Assembly: GCA_963850525.1 (NCBI GenBank)
Contig: CAWKLQ010000008.1
Location: forward strand, 496,001 to 560,000
From: JAEMQF01 sp963850525
GTDB taxonomy: Bacteria > Pseudomonadota > Gammaproteobacteria > Burkholderiales > Burkholderiaceae_C
DNA: 64,000 nt
Direction of reading: 5' to 3'
Below the pieces are notes generated by a model. That model was not told the origin of the DNA, did not search any database, and saw only the letters and a program-made list of their open reading frames with translations. Every line of letters starts with the position of its first letter. The stretch's first letter is position 1. The position numbers and the translations under genes are program-made. Positions 10,241 to 18,950 of the stretch are shown one piece after another.

Positions 10241-12664
10241 ATGCCTGCGCGCCTTCTCACATCCGGCGAATTGGCGACGCACTGCGACCCTGCAGCGCTG
10301 CGCCTGGACGACGCGAGCGACGCCGCCGGCGCAATTCCTCAGGCCATCGTCGGCCAGGAACGCGCGCGCGCCGCCATCGAATACGGAATCGCGATGACGC
10401 GCCCCGGGCACCACCTGTTCGTGATGGGCCCACCGGGTTCGGGCAAGAAGACCCTGGTGCGCCAGGCCATCGCACAGCATCTCGCGCTGCACGCCGTGCA
10501 GCGCTTCGACTGGGTCTACGTCAACAACTTTGCGCAGCCGCATCAGCCGCTGGCGCTGCAGCTCCCGCCCGGGCGCGGCGTGCAACTGCGCCAACACATG
10601 CGCGAACTCGTCGACGACTTGCGCACCACCTTGCCGGCGACTTTCGAATCCGACGAGTACGTGAACGCGGTCGCCCGCCTGACCACCGAATTCAAGGAAC
10701 GCGCTGAAGCCGCGGTGCTCGGGGTCGGCAAGGAAGCCCAGGCCCAAGGCCTGGCGATGGTGCACACGCCGATGGGCTTGAGCTTCGCGCCGCGCAAGGG
10801 CGAATCCGAAGTGATGCCCCCGCCCGAGTTCGAAGCCCTGCCGAGCGCCGAGCGCGAGCGGCTGCAACGCGCCATGCACGACGCCCAGGAAAAGCTGCTG
10901 CAGGTGGTGCGCCAATCGGTGCGCTTGCGCAAGGAGCACGCGGATCGCTTGCGCACGCTGAACCGCTCGATGAGCGAAGTCGCCGTGCAACAAGCCGTCG
11001 ACGAGGCAAAGCCGCACTACGCCGACTTGCCGCGTGTCCTCGAATACCTCGACGCGGTGCGCGCCGACGTGATCGAGAAGGCCGACACATTCCGCGCCAG
11101 CGATGAAGAAGGTAACCCGACTCCCGAAGCGACCGACCTCTCGGCCTACGAAGTCAACGTGCTCGTCGACCTCGGTGCCGACGGCTCGGCGATCGTCAGT
11201 GCCGACCACCCGACGCACAGCAATCTGGTGGGGCGCATCGACCACGTCGCGCGAATGGGCACGCTGCTCACCGACTACCGCCTGATCAAGGCGGGGGTTC
11301 TGCACCGCGCGAACGGTGGCTACCTGCTGATCGACGCCATCAAGCTGCTCGCGCAACCGTTCGCCTGGGACGCCTTGAAGCGCGCCTTGCTGCGCGCGCA
11401 GATCCGCATCGAGGCGCTCGCCGAGGCATTCAGCCTGATCTCGACGGTGCAGCTCGAGCCCGCGCCGATTCCGCTGGAAGTGAAAGTCGTGCTGTTCGGC
11501 GAGCGCGACATCGCGCACTTGCTGCAGGCCTACGACCCCGAGTTCAACCGGCTGTTCCGGGTGCATGCCGACTTCGGCGACGAACTGCCGCGCGAGGGCG
11601 CAACGCAGCGGGCGCTCGCGCTGACGCTTGCCGCCCAGGCGCGCGAACAAGCGCTGCTGCCAGCCGGCGCCGATGCGATGGCCCGCTTGATCGATCACGG
11701 CTCGCGCCGCGCCGGCGACGCGACGCGCATCGACGCGTCGGTGCGGCGCCTCTTCGACGTGCTCCTGGAGGCCGACCAGATCGCACGCAGCGCAGCGCGC
11801 GCCAGCGTCGAAGCGGCCGACGTGCAGGCCGCGATCGCCGCCCAGCGCAATCGCTCCGGGCGCATTCACGAGCGCCTGCAGCAGGACCTGGTGCGTGGCA
11901 ACTTGATGATCTCCACGAGCGGCGAGCGCATCGGCCAGGTGAACGGCCTGATGGTCTACGAAGTCGGCGAGCAGATGTTCGGCGAGCCGGTGCGCATCAG
12001 CGCGACGACGCGCCTGGGCGAAGGCGAAGTGGTCGACATCCAGCGCGAAACCCACCTGGGCGGGCCGTTGCACGCCAAGGGCGTGCTGATCCTCAGCGCG
12101 TTCCTCGCCGCGCGCTACTCGCGCTTGCAAGCGCACGCGATCCAGGCGAGCCTGGTGTTCGAGCAGAGTTACGGCTTTGTCGAAGGCGACAGCGCCTCGC
12201 TCGCCGAACTCGTGGCGCTGCTCTCGTCGATCGGCGACATTCCGGTCAAGCAGTCGTTCGCGATCACCGGCTCGGTGAACCAGTTCGGCGACGCCCAAGC
12301 GATCGGCGGCGTGAACGAAAAGATCGAGGGCTTCTTCGAACTGTGCGCCGCGCGCGGCCTGGACGGTTCGCACGGCGTGATCGTGCCGCAGGCCAACGTG
12401 GCGCAGCTGATGCTGCGCGACGACGTGATCGAATCCGCCGCTGCCGGGCGCTTTGCGATCCACGCGGTGCGCAGCGTCGACGAGGCGATCGAGGTGCTCA
12501 CCGGGCTTCCCGCCGGCGACGCGCTCGCGCCAGCGCGCGACAGCGTCAACGGGCGCATCGTCGCGCGGCTGCGCGAGTACGCGGCGTTGCAGAGCGGCAA
12601 GCGCCCCTTCGGCAAACGGCGCAGCATGTCGTCGGCCGGGCCTCACCTGGAAGAGGATGAGTGA
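10241..12664 (+). CDS. Lon-like (LonB-type) ATP-dependent serine protease
   Basis: Encodes 807 residues. An AAA+ domain begins early with Walker A GPPGSGKKT (about 65-73) and continues through a long helical insert of roughly 200 residues before GGYLLIDAIKLL, a Walker B-like strand. The C-terminal third is a Lon protease domain. The catalytic pair is Ser651 in EGDSASLAE and Lys694 in GGVNEKIEG, 43 residues apart, the same spacing as Ser679/Lys722 of E. coli Lon. The family is the Lon-like AAA_32 group, distinct from housekeeping LonA because it lacks the N-terminal substrate-binding LON domain. It sits between the ABC adaptor and a Usp protein under the FNR-like box, which suggests turnover of damaged proteins under low oxygen. 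No membrane anchor is seen. Confidence 0.92.
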   Translation: MPARLLTSGELATHCDPAALRLDDASDAAGAIPQAIVGQERARAAIEYGIAMTRPGHHLFVMGPPGSGKKTLVRQAIAQHLALHAVQRFDWVYVNNFAQPHQPLALQLPPGRGVQLRQHMRELVDDLRTTLPATFESDEYVNAVARLTTEFKERAEAAVLGVGKEAQAQGLAMVHTPMGLSFAPRKGESEVMPPPEFEALPSAERERLQRAMHDAQEKLLQVVRQSVRLRKEHADRLRTLNRSMSEVAVQQAVDEAKPHYADLPRVLEYLDAVRADVIEKADTFRASDEEGNPTPEATDLSAYEVNVLVDLGADGSAIVSADHPTHSNLVGRIDHVARMGTLLTDYRLIKAGVLHRANGGYLLIDAIKLLAQPFAWDALKRALLRAQIRIEALAEAFSLISTVQLEPAPIPLEVKVVLFGERDIAHLLQAYDPEFNRLFRVHADFGDELPREGATQRALALTLAAQAREQALLPAGADAMARLIDHGSRRAGDATRIDASVRRLFDVLLEADQIARSAARASVEAADVQAAIAAQRNRSGRIHERLQQDLVRGNLMISTSGERIGQVNGLMVYEVGEQMFGEPVRISATTRLGEGEVVDIQRETHLGGPLHAKGVLILSAFLAARYSRLQAHAIQASLVFEQSYGFVEGDSASLAELVALLSSIGDIPVKQSFAITGSVNQFGDAQAIGGVNEKIEGFFELCAARGLDGSHGVIVPQANVAQLMLRDDVIESAAAGRFAIHAVRSVDEAIEVLTGLPAGDALAPARDSVNGRIVARLREYAALQSGKRPFGKRRSMSSAGPHLEEDE

Positions 12665-12666
12665 CG

Positions 12667-13380
12667 ATGGACGAGGCGCCGCGAGCAACGCCCGGGCGTG
12701 TGCTGGCCGTTCTCGGCGGCACGCAAGGCGCCGGGCGCATCATCGAATGGTCGGCATCGCTCGCGCTGACGCTCGAGCGCGAGTTCGGCGTGATCTCGGT
12801 GGAGAGCACGGCGGCGCTGGGCGCCGCCGCGTTGCCGTTCACCCAGGTGCTCACGCCCGCCGGCGCGCACTGGGCGCCGTTTGCAGCGCTCGACGTCGAG
12901 CGCGCCTACCGCGCGCAGGCGGACCGCCTGCGCGCGATGGCCGAGCGTGCCGCGCAGCGCCACGCGGTGAACTGGTCGCTGCGCACGATGCGTGGCGTGC
13001 TGCCGCAGTTGGTGTTCGAGGCCTTCGCCGAATCGGACCTGCTGTTCCTCGGCTCGCTCGCGGCGGCACACTTCGCCCCAACCACACCCGCCACGCGTGC
13101 ACCGAGGCAACGCCTGCAACTCGTCGCGGCCTGCGACGGCAGCGCATCGGACTCGCATCTTGTGGCGCTGGCAAAGCGGCTTGCCGATGCATTGGGGGCA
13201 GCGCTGCGCAGCATCCGCATCCCCGCCGATGGCCCCGCCATGGCGCAGGCGCTGCAAAGCGGCGCTGCTCACGCGGATTTGCTCGTGCTGCCCCGCGGGT
13301 TAGCGTCACCGGACAATCTGGCACGCTTGCCGTGCCCGGCCTTGCTTGTTTCCGAAGTCGTGTTGGAGCCTGGGGCGTGA
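12667..13380 (+). CDS. UspA-like universal stress protein, divergent tandem type
   Basis: Encodes about 237 residues from ATG 12667; a GTG two codons earlier overlaps the protease stop. Two Usp-like halves can be read: VLAVLGGTQGAGRIIEWSASLALTLERE to AESDLLFLGS, and QLVAACDGSASDSHLVALAKRLADAL to HADLLVLPRG...PCPALLVS. The alternating hydrophobic strand/helix pattern and the paired DLL(V/F)L(P/G) strands are typical. The G-2x-G-9x-G(S/T) ATP-binding loop is not recognisable, so it is probably a non-ATP-binding variant. Its last codons overlap the GTG start of the secreted paralogue by 4 nt (GTGA), which implies translational coupling of a cytoplasmic stress protein with a secreted one. Confidence 0.75.
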   Translation: MDEAPRATPGRVLAVLGGTQGAGRIIEWSASLALTLEREFGVISVESTAALGAAALPFTQVLTPAGAHWAPFAALDVERAYRAQADRLRAMAERAAQRHAVNWSLRTMRGVLPQLVFEAFAESDLLFLGSLAAAHFAPTTPATRAPRQRLQLVAACDGSASDSHLVALAKRLADALGAALRSIRIPADGPAMAQALQSGAAHADLLVLPRGLASPDNLARLPCPALLVSEVVLEPGA

Positions 13381-15041
13381 CTCGGCCCATCAGCCACCTC
13401 GCGAAGGCCTTGCTCGCGGCGGCCCTGTCGCTGGCGCCTGCGTTTGCCACAGCCGAGAAGCAGACCGTCTGCACCATCACGATCAATTCGGCGGACGAGA
13501 AGGAAACGTTTCGCCGCTTTCTGCCCGAGGCGAAATTCCAGTTCGTCGAACTCGTCGAGCGCGGCCGGCCGGACTGGCTGACCTCAGCCTGCCGAGCGGC
13601 CGTCGCCTGCGACGTGCTCATCGTCTCCGGCCACTACGACGGCGGTAACGAATTCTTTTCGGACCGCCTGGACGTGCGCGAGTATCTGCCGGTTGCCGAG
13701 CTGGAACGCGTTTCGTGCAGCGGCTCCTGCCCGGCTCTGTTTACCCGGCTGAAGGAGGTCTATCTGTTCGGCTGCAACACCTTGAATCCCGATCCGCAGA
13801 GCGACGCGTCGGCCGAAGTGATTCGCAGTCTGGTGCGCGAAGGCCACTCGCCGAAGGAGGCCAAGCGCCAGCTGCAAGCGCTGCGCGCTGCGCACGGCGA
13901 GAGCAGCCGCGACCGCATGCGCCAGCTGTTCAATGACGTTCCCGTGATCTACGGGTTCTCGTCGGTGGCGCCGCTCGGTCCGATCGCAGCCTCGATGCTC
14001 AGCCGCTACTTCCGGACGAATGGCGCACGCCAAATTGCCAGTGGCCGCCCAAGTGGCAGCCTGCTCGGGGGCTTCGCACCTTTCGCAATGTCGGTCACCG
14101 ACGGCATGATCGACGACGAGCCGCAGGCGGCGGCACGACGCGACATGTGCCAGTTCGCCGACGACCGTGTCTCGGACGCGGCCCAACTGTCCTTTGTCCA
14201 CCAGTTGTTGCAGCGGCACGTGGGCGAGGCCCGGCTGTACCGCGAGCGCATTCAACGCCTGATGTCGGCACTGGACGGGGCTGCGCGACAGACGTCGGCG
14301 GTGGCGCAGGCCCTCGAAAACATCGCGCGCGACACGCGCGCCCGCACACGTTTCCTCGACTACGCTCGTGCTGCCGATCATGCACCCGTGCGTGCGCGTC
14401 TGCTCAAGCTTGCACGCGACCTGGGCTGGCTCTCGGAAGACGAACAGTGGGACGAACTCGCACTGATGCTGGGCGAACTGCAGTCGCGCACGACGGTCGG
14501 CGTCGCCGAGGTGGGCCTGGCCTGCAGTTTGAATCAGGAGAACCAGCTCGAGGGCGCGTTCAACCGGCGGATTGCGCCCGGCAGCGCTGCCGACGACGTG
14601 GCACATGCTGCGGTTCGCGCCTGCCTGGGCAGCTCCGAAGGTCATGCGCGAACGCTGCAAGGGCTGGTCAGCGCGAACGAGGTCGATGTGCAAATCGCCC
14701 AGGCCTATCTGCGGCATCGGCCCATCACCGACGCGGACGAGTTGCGCCGGGTCGCCGCGGACATCGCGCGCATGGCCCCCTCCGAGGCCCAGGTGCGCGC
14801 GCTCGGTGCTCTGGGCCGGCACTATCTGTCCGACCCGGAGATCCTGGCCATGTTGACGCGGCTCTTCGCGCAGACGTCGTCACCTGCCGTCCAGGGCGCA
14901 ATCGCCGGCATCCTGATCCGCGCGGACCTGTCGTCGATCGCCGGCGCGAAGCTCGTGAACACCTTGCAGGCGAATCGCCGCTCGTCCCCTGCGCAAGACG
15001 ACATCATCGAGGCGCTGATCCGCAGGTTGCAGCCGTCATGA
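13377..15041 (+). CDS. Secreted protein with putative caspase/CHAT-like His-Cys domain and helical C-terminus (paralogue 1)
   Basis: Encodes 554 residues from GTG 13377, which overlaps the Usp stop (GTGA). A signal peptide (about 1-26) ends AFATA-EK, so the protein is periplasmic or exported. The mature N-terminal domain has two conserved blocks: DVLIVSGHYDGGNEFFSDR with His86 after a hydrophobic strand, and LKEVYLFGCNTL with Cys133 after the next strand, followed later by DVPVIYGFSSVAPLG. Strand-His-Gly-like turn, strand-Cys and a final hydrophobic strand recall clan CD cysteine peptidases (caspase, CHAT). This is my inference and has no database support. Residues beyond about 270 are mostly helical, with the look of HEAT/alpha-solenoid repeats. 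Several cysteines (32, 72, 78, 114, 118) suggest disulfides. The paralogue at 15211 preserves all of these. Confidence 0.85.
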   Translation: MTRPISHLAKALLAAALSLAPAFATAEKQTVCTITINSADEKETFRRFLPEAKFQFVELVERGRPDWLTSACRAAVACDVLIVSGHYDGGNEFFSDRLDVREYLPVAELERVSCSGSCPALFTRLKEVYLFGCNTLNPDPQSDASAEVIRSLVREGHSPKEAKRQLQALRAAHGESSRDRMRQLFNDVPVIYGFSSVAPLGPIAASMLSRYFRTNGARQIASGRPSGSLLGGFAPFAMSVTDGMIDDEPQAAARRDMCQFADDRVSDAAQLSFVHQLLQRHVGEARLYRERIQRLMSALDGAARQTSAVAQALENIARDTRARTRFLDYARAADHAPVRARLLKLARDLGWLSEDEQWDELALMLGELQSRTTVGVAEVGLACSLNQENQLEGAFNRRIAPGSAADDVAHAAVRACLGSSEGHARTLQGLVSANEVDVQIAQAYLRHRPITDADELRRVAADIARMAPSEAQVRALGALGRHYLSDPEILAMLTRLFAQTSSPAVQGAIAGILIRADLSSIAGAKLVNTLQANRRSSPAQDDIIEALIRRLQPS

Positions 15042-15042
15042 G

Positions 15043-15084
15043 GCCCCCAGGCCGACGCATACGTCGTCCGCCCCCCGAGGGGGG
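15043..15084 (+). repeat. Stop-proximal palindromic repeat element, copy 1
   Basis: Starting one base after the TGA of the first secreted paralogue, this block reads GCCCCCAGGCCGACGCAT, then ACGTCGTCCGC, then CCCCCGAGGGGGG. A near-identical copy in inverse orientation lies at 23778-23820, also immediately after a stop codon. The CCCCCC/GGGGGG end can form a short tight hairpin. It looks like a dispersed extragenic palindromic (REP-like) family. Confidence 0.85.
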
Positions 15085-15210
15085 CTGAGCAGCCCGGCAA
15101 TGCCGGATCTACTCAGGAGCGCCGCAGCCCGCCGAAAAATGCACGGCCCAGGCGCGGCTTCGGTTACACGGCATTGGGGCGCACGGCGCGAGATATGGAA
15201 CACTCGCCGC

Positions 15211-16893
15211 ATGCCGCGCCCCACCCCCCAGCGCCTGCCCGTGATCGGCAAATACGCCCTCGTCCTTGCCTGCTCGTTCGCCGCAGCTTCGTTCGATGCC
15301 AGTGCCGCACCAAAGACGGTATGTACAGTCACCATCAACTCGGCGGACGAGAAGGAATCGTTCCAGCGCCACTTGCCGCCCAGCGACTACCAGTTCGTCG
15401 AGCTGGTGCAGCGTGGCCAACCCGACTGGCTGGCCTCGGCGCGCCAGCGCGGCGTGAGTTGCGACGTGCTCGTCATTTCGGGCCACTTTGACGACGGCAC
15501 CGAGTTCTACACCGACCGCCACGACGACCGCGAATTCCTGACCGTGCACGAAATGCAGCACGAGTCGTGCAGCGCGTCGGGTAACGGTTTGTTCTCCAAG
15601 CTCAAGGAGGTGTACCTGTTCGGATGCAACACCTTGAAGTCGGAGCCCCGGCACGCGGCCCAGGGCGAAGTGCTGCGCAGCCTGATTCGCTCGGGCCACG
15701 CGCAGGCCGACGCCGAACGTGGGGCCGCCGTGCTGAGCGCACGCTACGGCCAAAGCAACCGCGACCGGCTGCGCCACGTGTTCAAGGACGTGCCGGTGCT
15801 GTACGGCTTCTCGTCCAAGGCGCCGCTGGGGCGCAGCGCCGGGCCGCTGATGGAGCGCTACTTCCGGACGGCGCCCGCGGGCGAGGTCGGCAGCGGCCAG
15901 CCGAGCCCGACGCTGCTGAAGCTGTTCGGACCGAGCTCGATGATCGCCGTGGCGGGCCTGACCGACGCGGACCCGCACGCGACCTTCCGCCGCGACATGT
16001 GCGGTTTCGCGGACGACCGGCCTTCGGACGCGCAGAAGGTCGCCTTCATGCACGAGGTGCTGAGGCGCGACGTCACCGAAGTGCGCATGTTCCTCGACCA
16101 CCTGGAGCGCTACACGCAGGCGCTGGTCCCGGCGCGGCGGCAGCAGTCCGAGGTGGCAGCGGCGCTGGCCGCGATCGAGCGCGATCGCGGTGCGCGCGAC
16201 CGCTACCTCGAGTTCGCGCGCGACGCCGACGAATCAACGGTGCAGGCGCGCATGATGTCCCTGGCACACAAGCTGGGCTGGCTGACCGCCGAGCAGGAAC
16301 AGGCGGAGTTCCTGCGCATGGTCGCCGATCGCATGGCGCGCGGTACCCTGGGCAAGACCGAGGTCGATCTGGTCTGCTCGACGCACCGGGGCCGCGAGCC
16401 CGACCTGGCGCGACAAGTACTGGCCACAGGCGCGCCGCGAATCGACAACGTCGCGCATTCGGCCGCGCTGGCCTGCCTGGGCAGCCCGCAAGCCCACGAA
16501 CGCACCGTTCGCGCCCTGACGAGTTCCGACGACGAGGCGGTTGCGATCGCGCAGGTCTATCTGCGCCATCGCTCGCTGGTCGACGTCGATGAACTGCGCA
16601 CGGTCACCGCAGGCATCGGCCGCATGACCGTCGCCGGCGCGCAAGTGCGTGCACTCGAGACACTGGCCAAGCAACGCCTCGCCGACCCGCCGAGCTTGCA
16701 GGAGGTCGCTCGCCTGTTCCCGCTGGCTCGGTCACTCGAGGTTCAACGCGCCATCGCCGGCATCCTGATCCGCGCCGATACGAAGATGCTGGCGCGGGCC
16801 GACCTCGCTCGGTCGCTGCGCCAGCACCGGATGAAGTCGCCCGACGGCACCGACGTGATCGACGTGTTGATTCGATTGCTTCAATCCGCCTAA
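15211..16893 (+). CDS. Secreted protein with putative caspase/CHAT-like His-Cys domain (paralogue 2)
   Basis: Encodes 560 residues from ATG 15211, chosen because a clean signal peptide (about 1-33, ending ASAAP) follows; the frame is open further upstream without similarity. It aligns end to end with the preceding gene: TVCTVTINSADEKESFQ, DVLVISGHFDDGTEFYTDR (His92), LKEVYLFGCNTL (Cys139), DVPVLYGFSSKAPLG, RRDMCGFADDRPSDAQ, and the C-terminal AQVYLRHRSL and IAGILIRAD blocks. The His and Cys and the flanking strands are among the best-conserved parts, as expected for an active centre. The tandem pair arose by duplication. It is separated from copy 1 by 169 nt containing the palindromic repeat, so it may have its own promoter. 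It is convergent with the FtsH-like gene. Confidence 0.85.
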   Translation: MPRPTPQRLPVIGKYALVLACSFAAASFDASAAPKTVCTVTINSADEKESFQRHLPPSDYQFVELVQRGQPDWLASARQRGVSCDVLVISGHFDDGTEFYTDRHDDREFLTVHEMQHESCSASGNGLFSKLKEVYLFGCNTLKSEPRHAAQGEVLRSLIRSGHAQADAERGAAVLSARYGQSNRDRLRHVFKDVPVLYGFSSKAPLGRSAGPLMERYFRTAPAGEVGSGQPSPTLLKLFGPSSMIAVAGLTDADPHATFRRDMCGFADDRPSDAQKVAFMHEVLRRDVTEVRMFLDHLERYTQALVPARRQQSEVAAALAAIERDRGARDRYLEFARDADESTVQARMMSLAHKLGWLTAEQEQAEFLRMVADRMARGTLGKTEVDLVCSTHRGREPDLARQVLATGAPRIDNVAHSAALACLGSPQAHERTVRALTSSDDEAVAIAQVYLRHRSLVDVDELRTVTAGIGRMTVAGAQVRALETLAKQRLADPPSLQEVARLFPLARSLEVQRAIAGILIRADTKMLARADLARSLRQHRMKSPDGTDVIDVLIRLLQSA

Positions 16894-16926
16894 ACGAAAC
16901 CAAGGGCCTGCCGTGGCTCGGCCACG

Positions 16927-18819
16927 CTACGCTGTCTCGGGTTCGGGCGCCGGCCTCGCCGCAAACGCGGTGCGGCCCGCGTCATCGACACCCTTGCGCC
17001 GGGAGACCAGGCCGACGACGAGCCCCGCAAGCTCGGCCTCGTCGAGCGTTTCCTTGGCGAGCAGCGCCTGCGCCGCGCGGTTCAGCACGTCGCGATTCGA
17101 CGCGAGAATGTCGCTCGCACACGCAAAGCCCGCCTGCACGATGCCTTGCACCGCGGCGTCGATGCGCTGCGCGGTGTGCGGGCTCGTCGTGCTGCTCGCC
17201 GCGGGCATGCCGGGAACGTCGAGCAGGCGAGGCGGGCCGTCAGCGTAGCTGACGTGGCCGAGGCCTTCGTCCATGCCGTAGCGCGTGACCATGTCGCGCG
17301 CGATCGCCGTGGCGCGCGCGATGTCGTCGGCAGCGCCGGTGGAGAACTCGCCGAACACGAGCTGTTCGGCGGCGCGCCCGCCGAGCAGCACGGCGATTTT
17401 GTTGTCGAGTTCGCCACGGCGCACGAGGTAGCGGTCTTCGCTCGGCCTTGAGAGCGTGTAGCCGAGCGCGCCGATGCCGTGCGGAATGATCGACACCTTG
17501 TGCACCGCGTCGCTGCCCGGCAGCGCGAGCGCCGTCAGCGCGTGGCCCATTTCGTGAAACGCCACGACTTCGCGGTCGCGGGCGTTGAGCACGCGCGTCT
17601 TCTTCTCGACGCCGGCGATCACGCGTTCGATCGCCTGCGTGAAGTCGGCAAGCGTCACCGAGTCGGCCCTGCGCCTTGTCGCGACAAGCGCCGCTTCGTT
17701 GACGACGTTGGCCAGGTCCGCGCCGGCCAGGCCGACGGTCAGGCCGGCCACCTGGTCCAGGTCGGTGCCGGCCGCGAGCGCGATCTTCTTCGCGTGCACG
17801 CGCAGGATCGCGAGGCGCCCTTTTCGATCCGGCCGATCGACGAGCACCTGCCGGTCGAAGCGCCCGGCGCGCAGCAACGCCGGGTCGAGGATCTCCGGCC
17901 GGTTCGTCGCGGCGAGCAGCACGACGCCCACGCCGGGGTCGAAGCCGTCGAGTTCGACGAGCAACTGGTTCAGCGTCTGCTCGCGCTCGTCGTGCCCGCC
18001 GTAGCCGGGGAATGCGCCGCGCGCCTTGCCCAGCGCGTCTAACTCGTCGATGAAGATGATCGCCGGCGCGTTGGCGCGCGCTTGTTCGAACAGGTCGCGC
18101 ACGCGCGCCGCGCCGACGCCGACGAACATCTCGATGAACTCCGAGCCGCTGATGGAGAAGAACGTCACGCCCGCCTCACCGGCGACGGCGCGCGCGAGCA
18201 GCGTCTTGCCGGTGCCGGTCGGGCCCATCAGCAACACGCCTTTCGGAATTCGCGCGCCCAGGCGCGCGTGCTCCTTCGGGTTCTTCAGGAATTCGACAAT
18301 TTCCTGCAGCTCGGCTTTCGCTTCGTCGACTCCGGCGACGTCGTCGAACGTGACGCCGGTGCTTTTTTCCATGTAGACCTTGGCCTTGCTCTTGCCGATG
18401 CCGATCAGCCCGCCGCCCATTCCGCCCATCTTGTCGGCAAAGCGCCGGTAGATGAAATACCACAGGCCGAAGAAGACGAGCGCCGGCGCGACCCAGGACA
18501 CGACGTCGTGCAACCAGGTCGACTGCACGACGCGCGTGTACGGCACGTTGAACGGCGCGAGGCGCTGCGCCAGCGCCGGTTCGACGCGCGTGGCGACGAC
18601 GATCGTCTTGCCACCCGGGTCGGGCGATTTCAGACGCCCCGTGATGAGCGTGTCGCCGACTTCGATGGACTCGATCCGCCCTTGCGCGAGGTACTCTTCG
18701 AAGCGGCTGTACGGAACCGCTTCGACGTTCTGCAGCGTCGACCACCAGTCGCGCAGCAGCAGCATTGCGAGCACCGCGAAGATCAGATAGCCCACATTCA
18801 GGCGCGTCTTCTTTTCCAT
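16927..18819 (-). CDS. ftsH: FtsH-type membrane AAA+ zinc protease (second-type paralogue)
   Basis: Encodes 630 residues from ATG 18819. Two membrane segments flank a small periplasmic domain (about 12-30 and 105-125). The AAA module has Walker A GPTGTGKT, Walker B IIFIDELDALGKARG and the SRH region ATNRPEILDPALLRAGRFDRQ. The protease zinc site is HEMGHAL. The pore motif is FVGVGAARVRDLF. Linker and tail differ from the usual housekeeping FtsH: FPGYGGHDERE rather than GLGGGHDERE, and a Pro/Ala tail. There is no rlmE, folP or glmM neighbour as for the main ftsH. It is therefore probably an accessory FtsH recruited to the stress island. An FNR-like palindrome lies 38-51 nt upstream. The symbol is given by family only. 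Confidence 0.9.
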   Translation of the reverse strand: MEKKTRLNVGYLIFAVLAMLLLRDWWSTLQNVEAVPYSRFEEYLAQGRIESIEVGDTLITGRLKSPDPGGKTIVVATRVEPALAQRLAPFNVPYTRVVQSTWLHDVVSWVAPALVFFGLWYFIYRRFADKMGGMGGGLIGIGKSKAKVYMEKSTGVTFDDVAGVDEAKAELQEIVEFLKNPKEHARLGARIPKGVLLMGPTGTGKTLLARAVAGEAGVTFFSISGSEFIEMFVGVGAARVRDLFEQARANAPAIIFIDELDALGKARGAFPGYGGHDEREQTLNQLLVELDGFDPGVGVVLLAATNRPEILDPALLRAGRFDRQVLVDRPDRKGRLAILRVHAKKIALAAGTDLDQVAGLTVGLAGADLANVVNEAALVATRRRADSVTLADFTQAIERVIAGVEKKTRVLNARDREVVAFHEMGHALTALALPGSDAVHKVSIIPHGIGALGYTLSRPSEDRYLVRRGELDNKIAVLLGGRAAEQLVFGEFSTGAADDIARATAIARDMVTRYGMDEGLGHVSYADGPPRLLDVPGMPAASSTTSPHTAQRIDAAVQGIVQAGFACASDILASNRDVLNRAAQALLAKETLDEAELAGLVVGLVSRRKGVDDAGRTAFAARPAPEPETA

Positions 18820-18856
18820 GACCTTCGCATTGGCGCATGCGCGCGCCTTGGACGGC

Positions 18857-18870
18857 TTGACGGGAGTCAA
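18857..18870. promoter_or_regulatory. FNR/ANR-like palindrome in the ftsH/VTT divergent gap
   Basis: TTGACGGGAGTCAA is a perfect TTGAC-N4-GTCAA palindrome in FNR spacing, one base per half away from TTGAT/ATCAA. It lies 38-51 nt upstream of the FtsH-like start, near the position for a class II activator, and 81 nt or more from the divergent VTT gene. Confidence 0.5.
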
Positions 18871-18950
18871 ACACCGGCGAATCGAGCCGCCTGCCCGCGC
18901 GATTGACGCAGCGCAAGTCTGCCCCACGACGCGTCGGCGACGCTCGGCTC

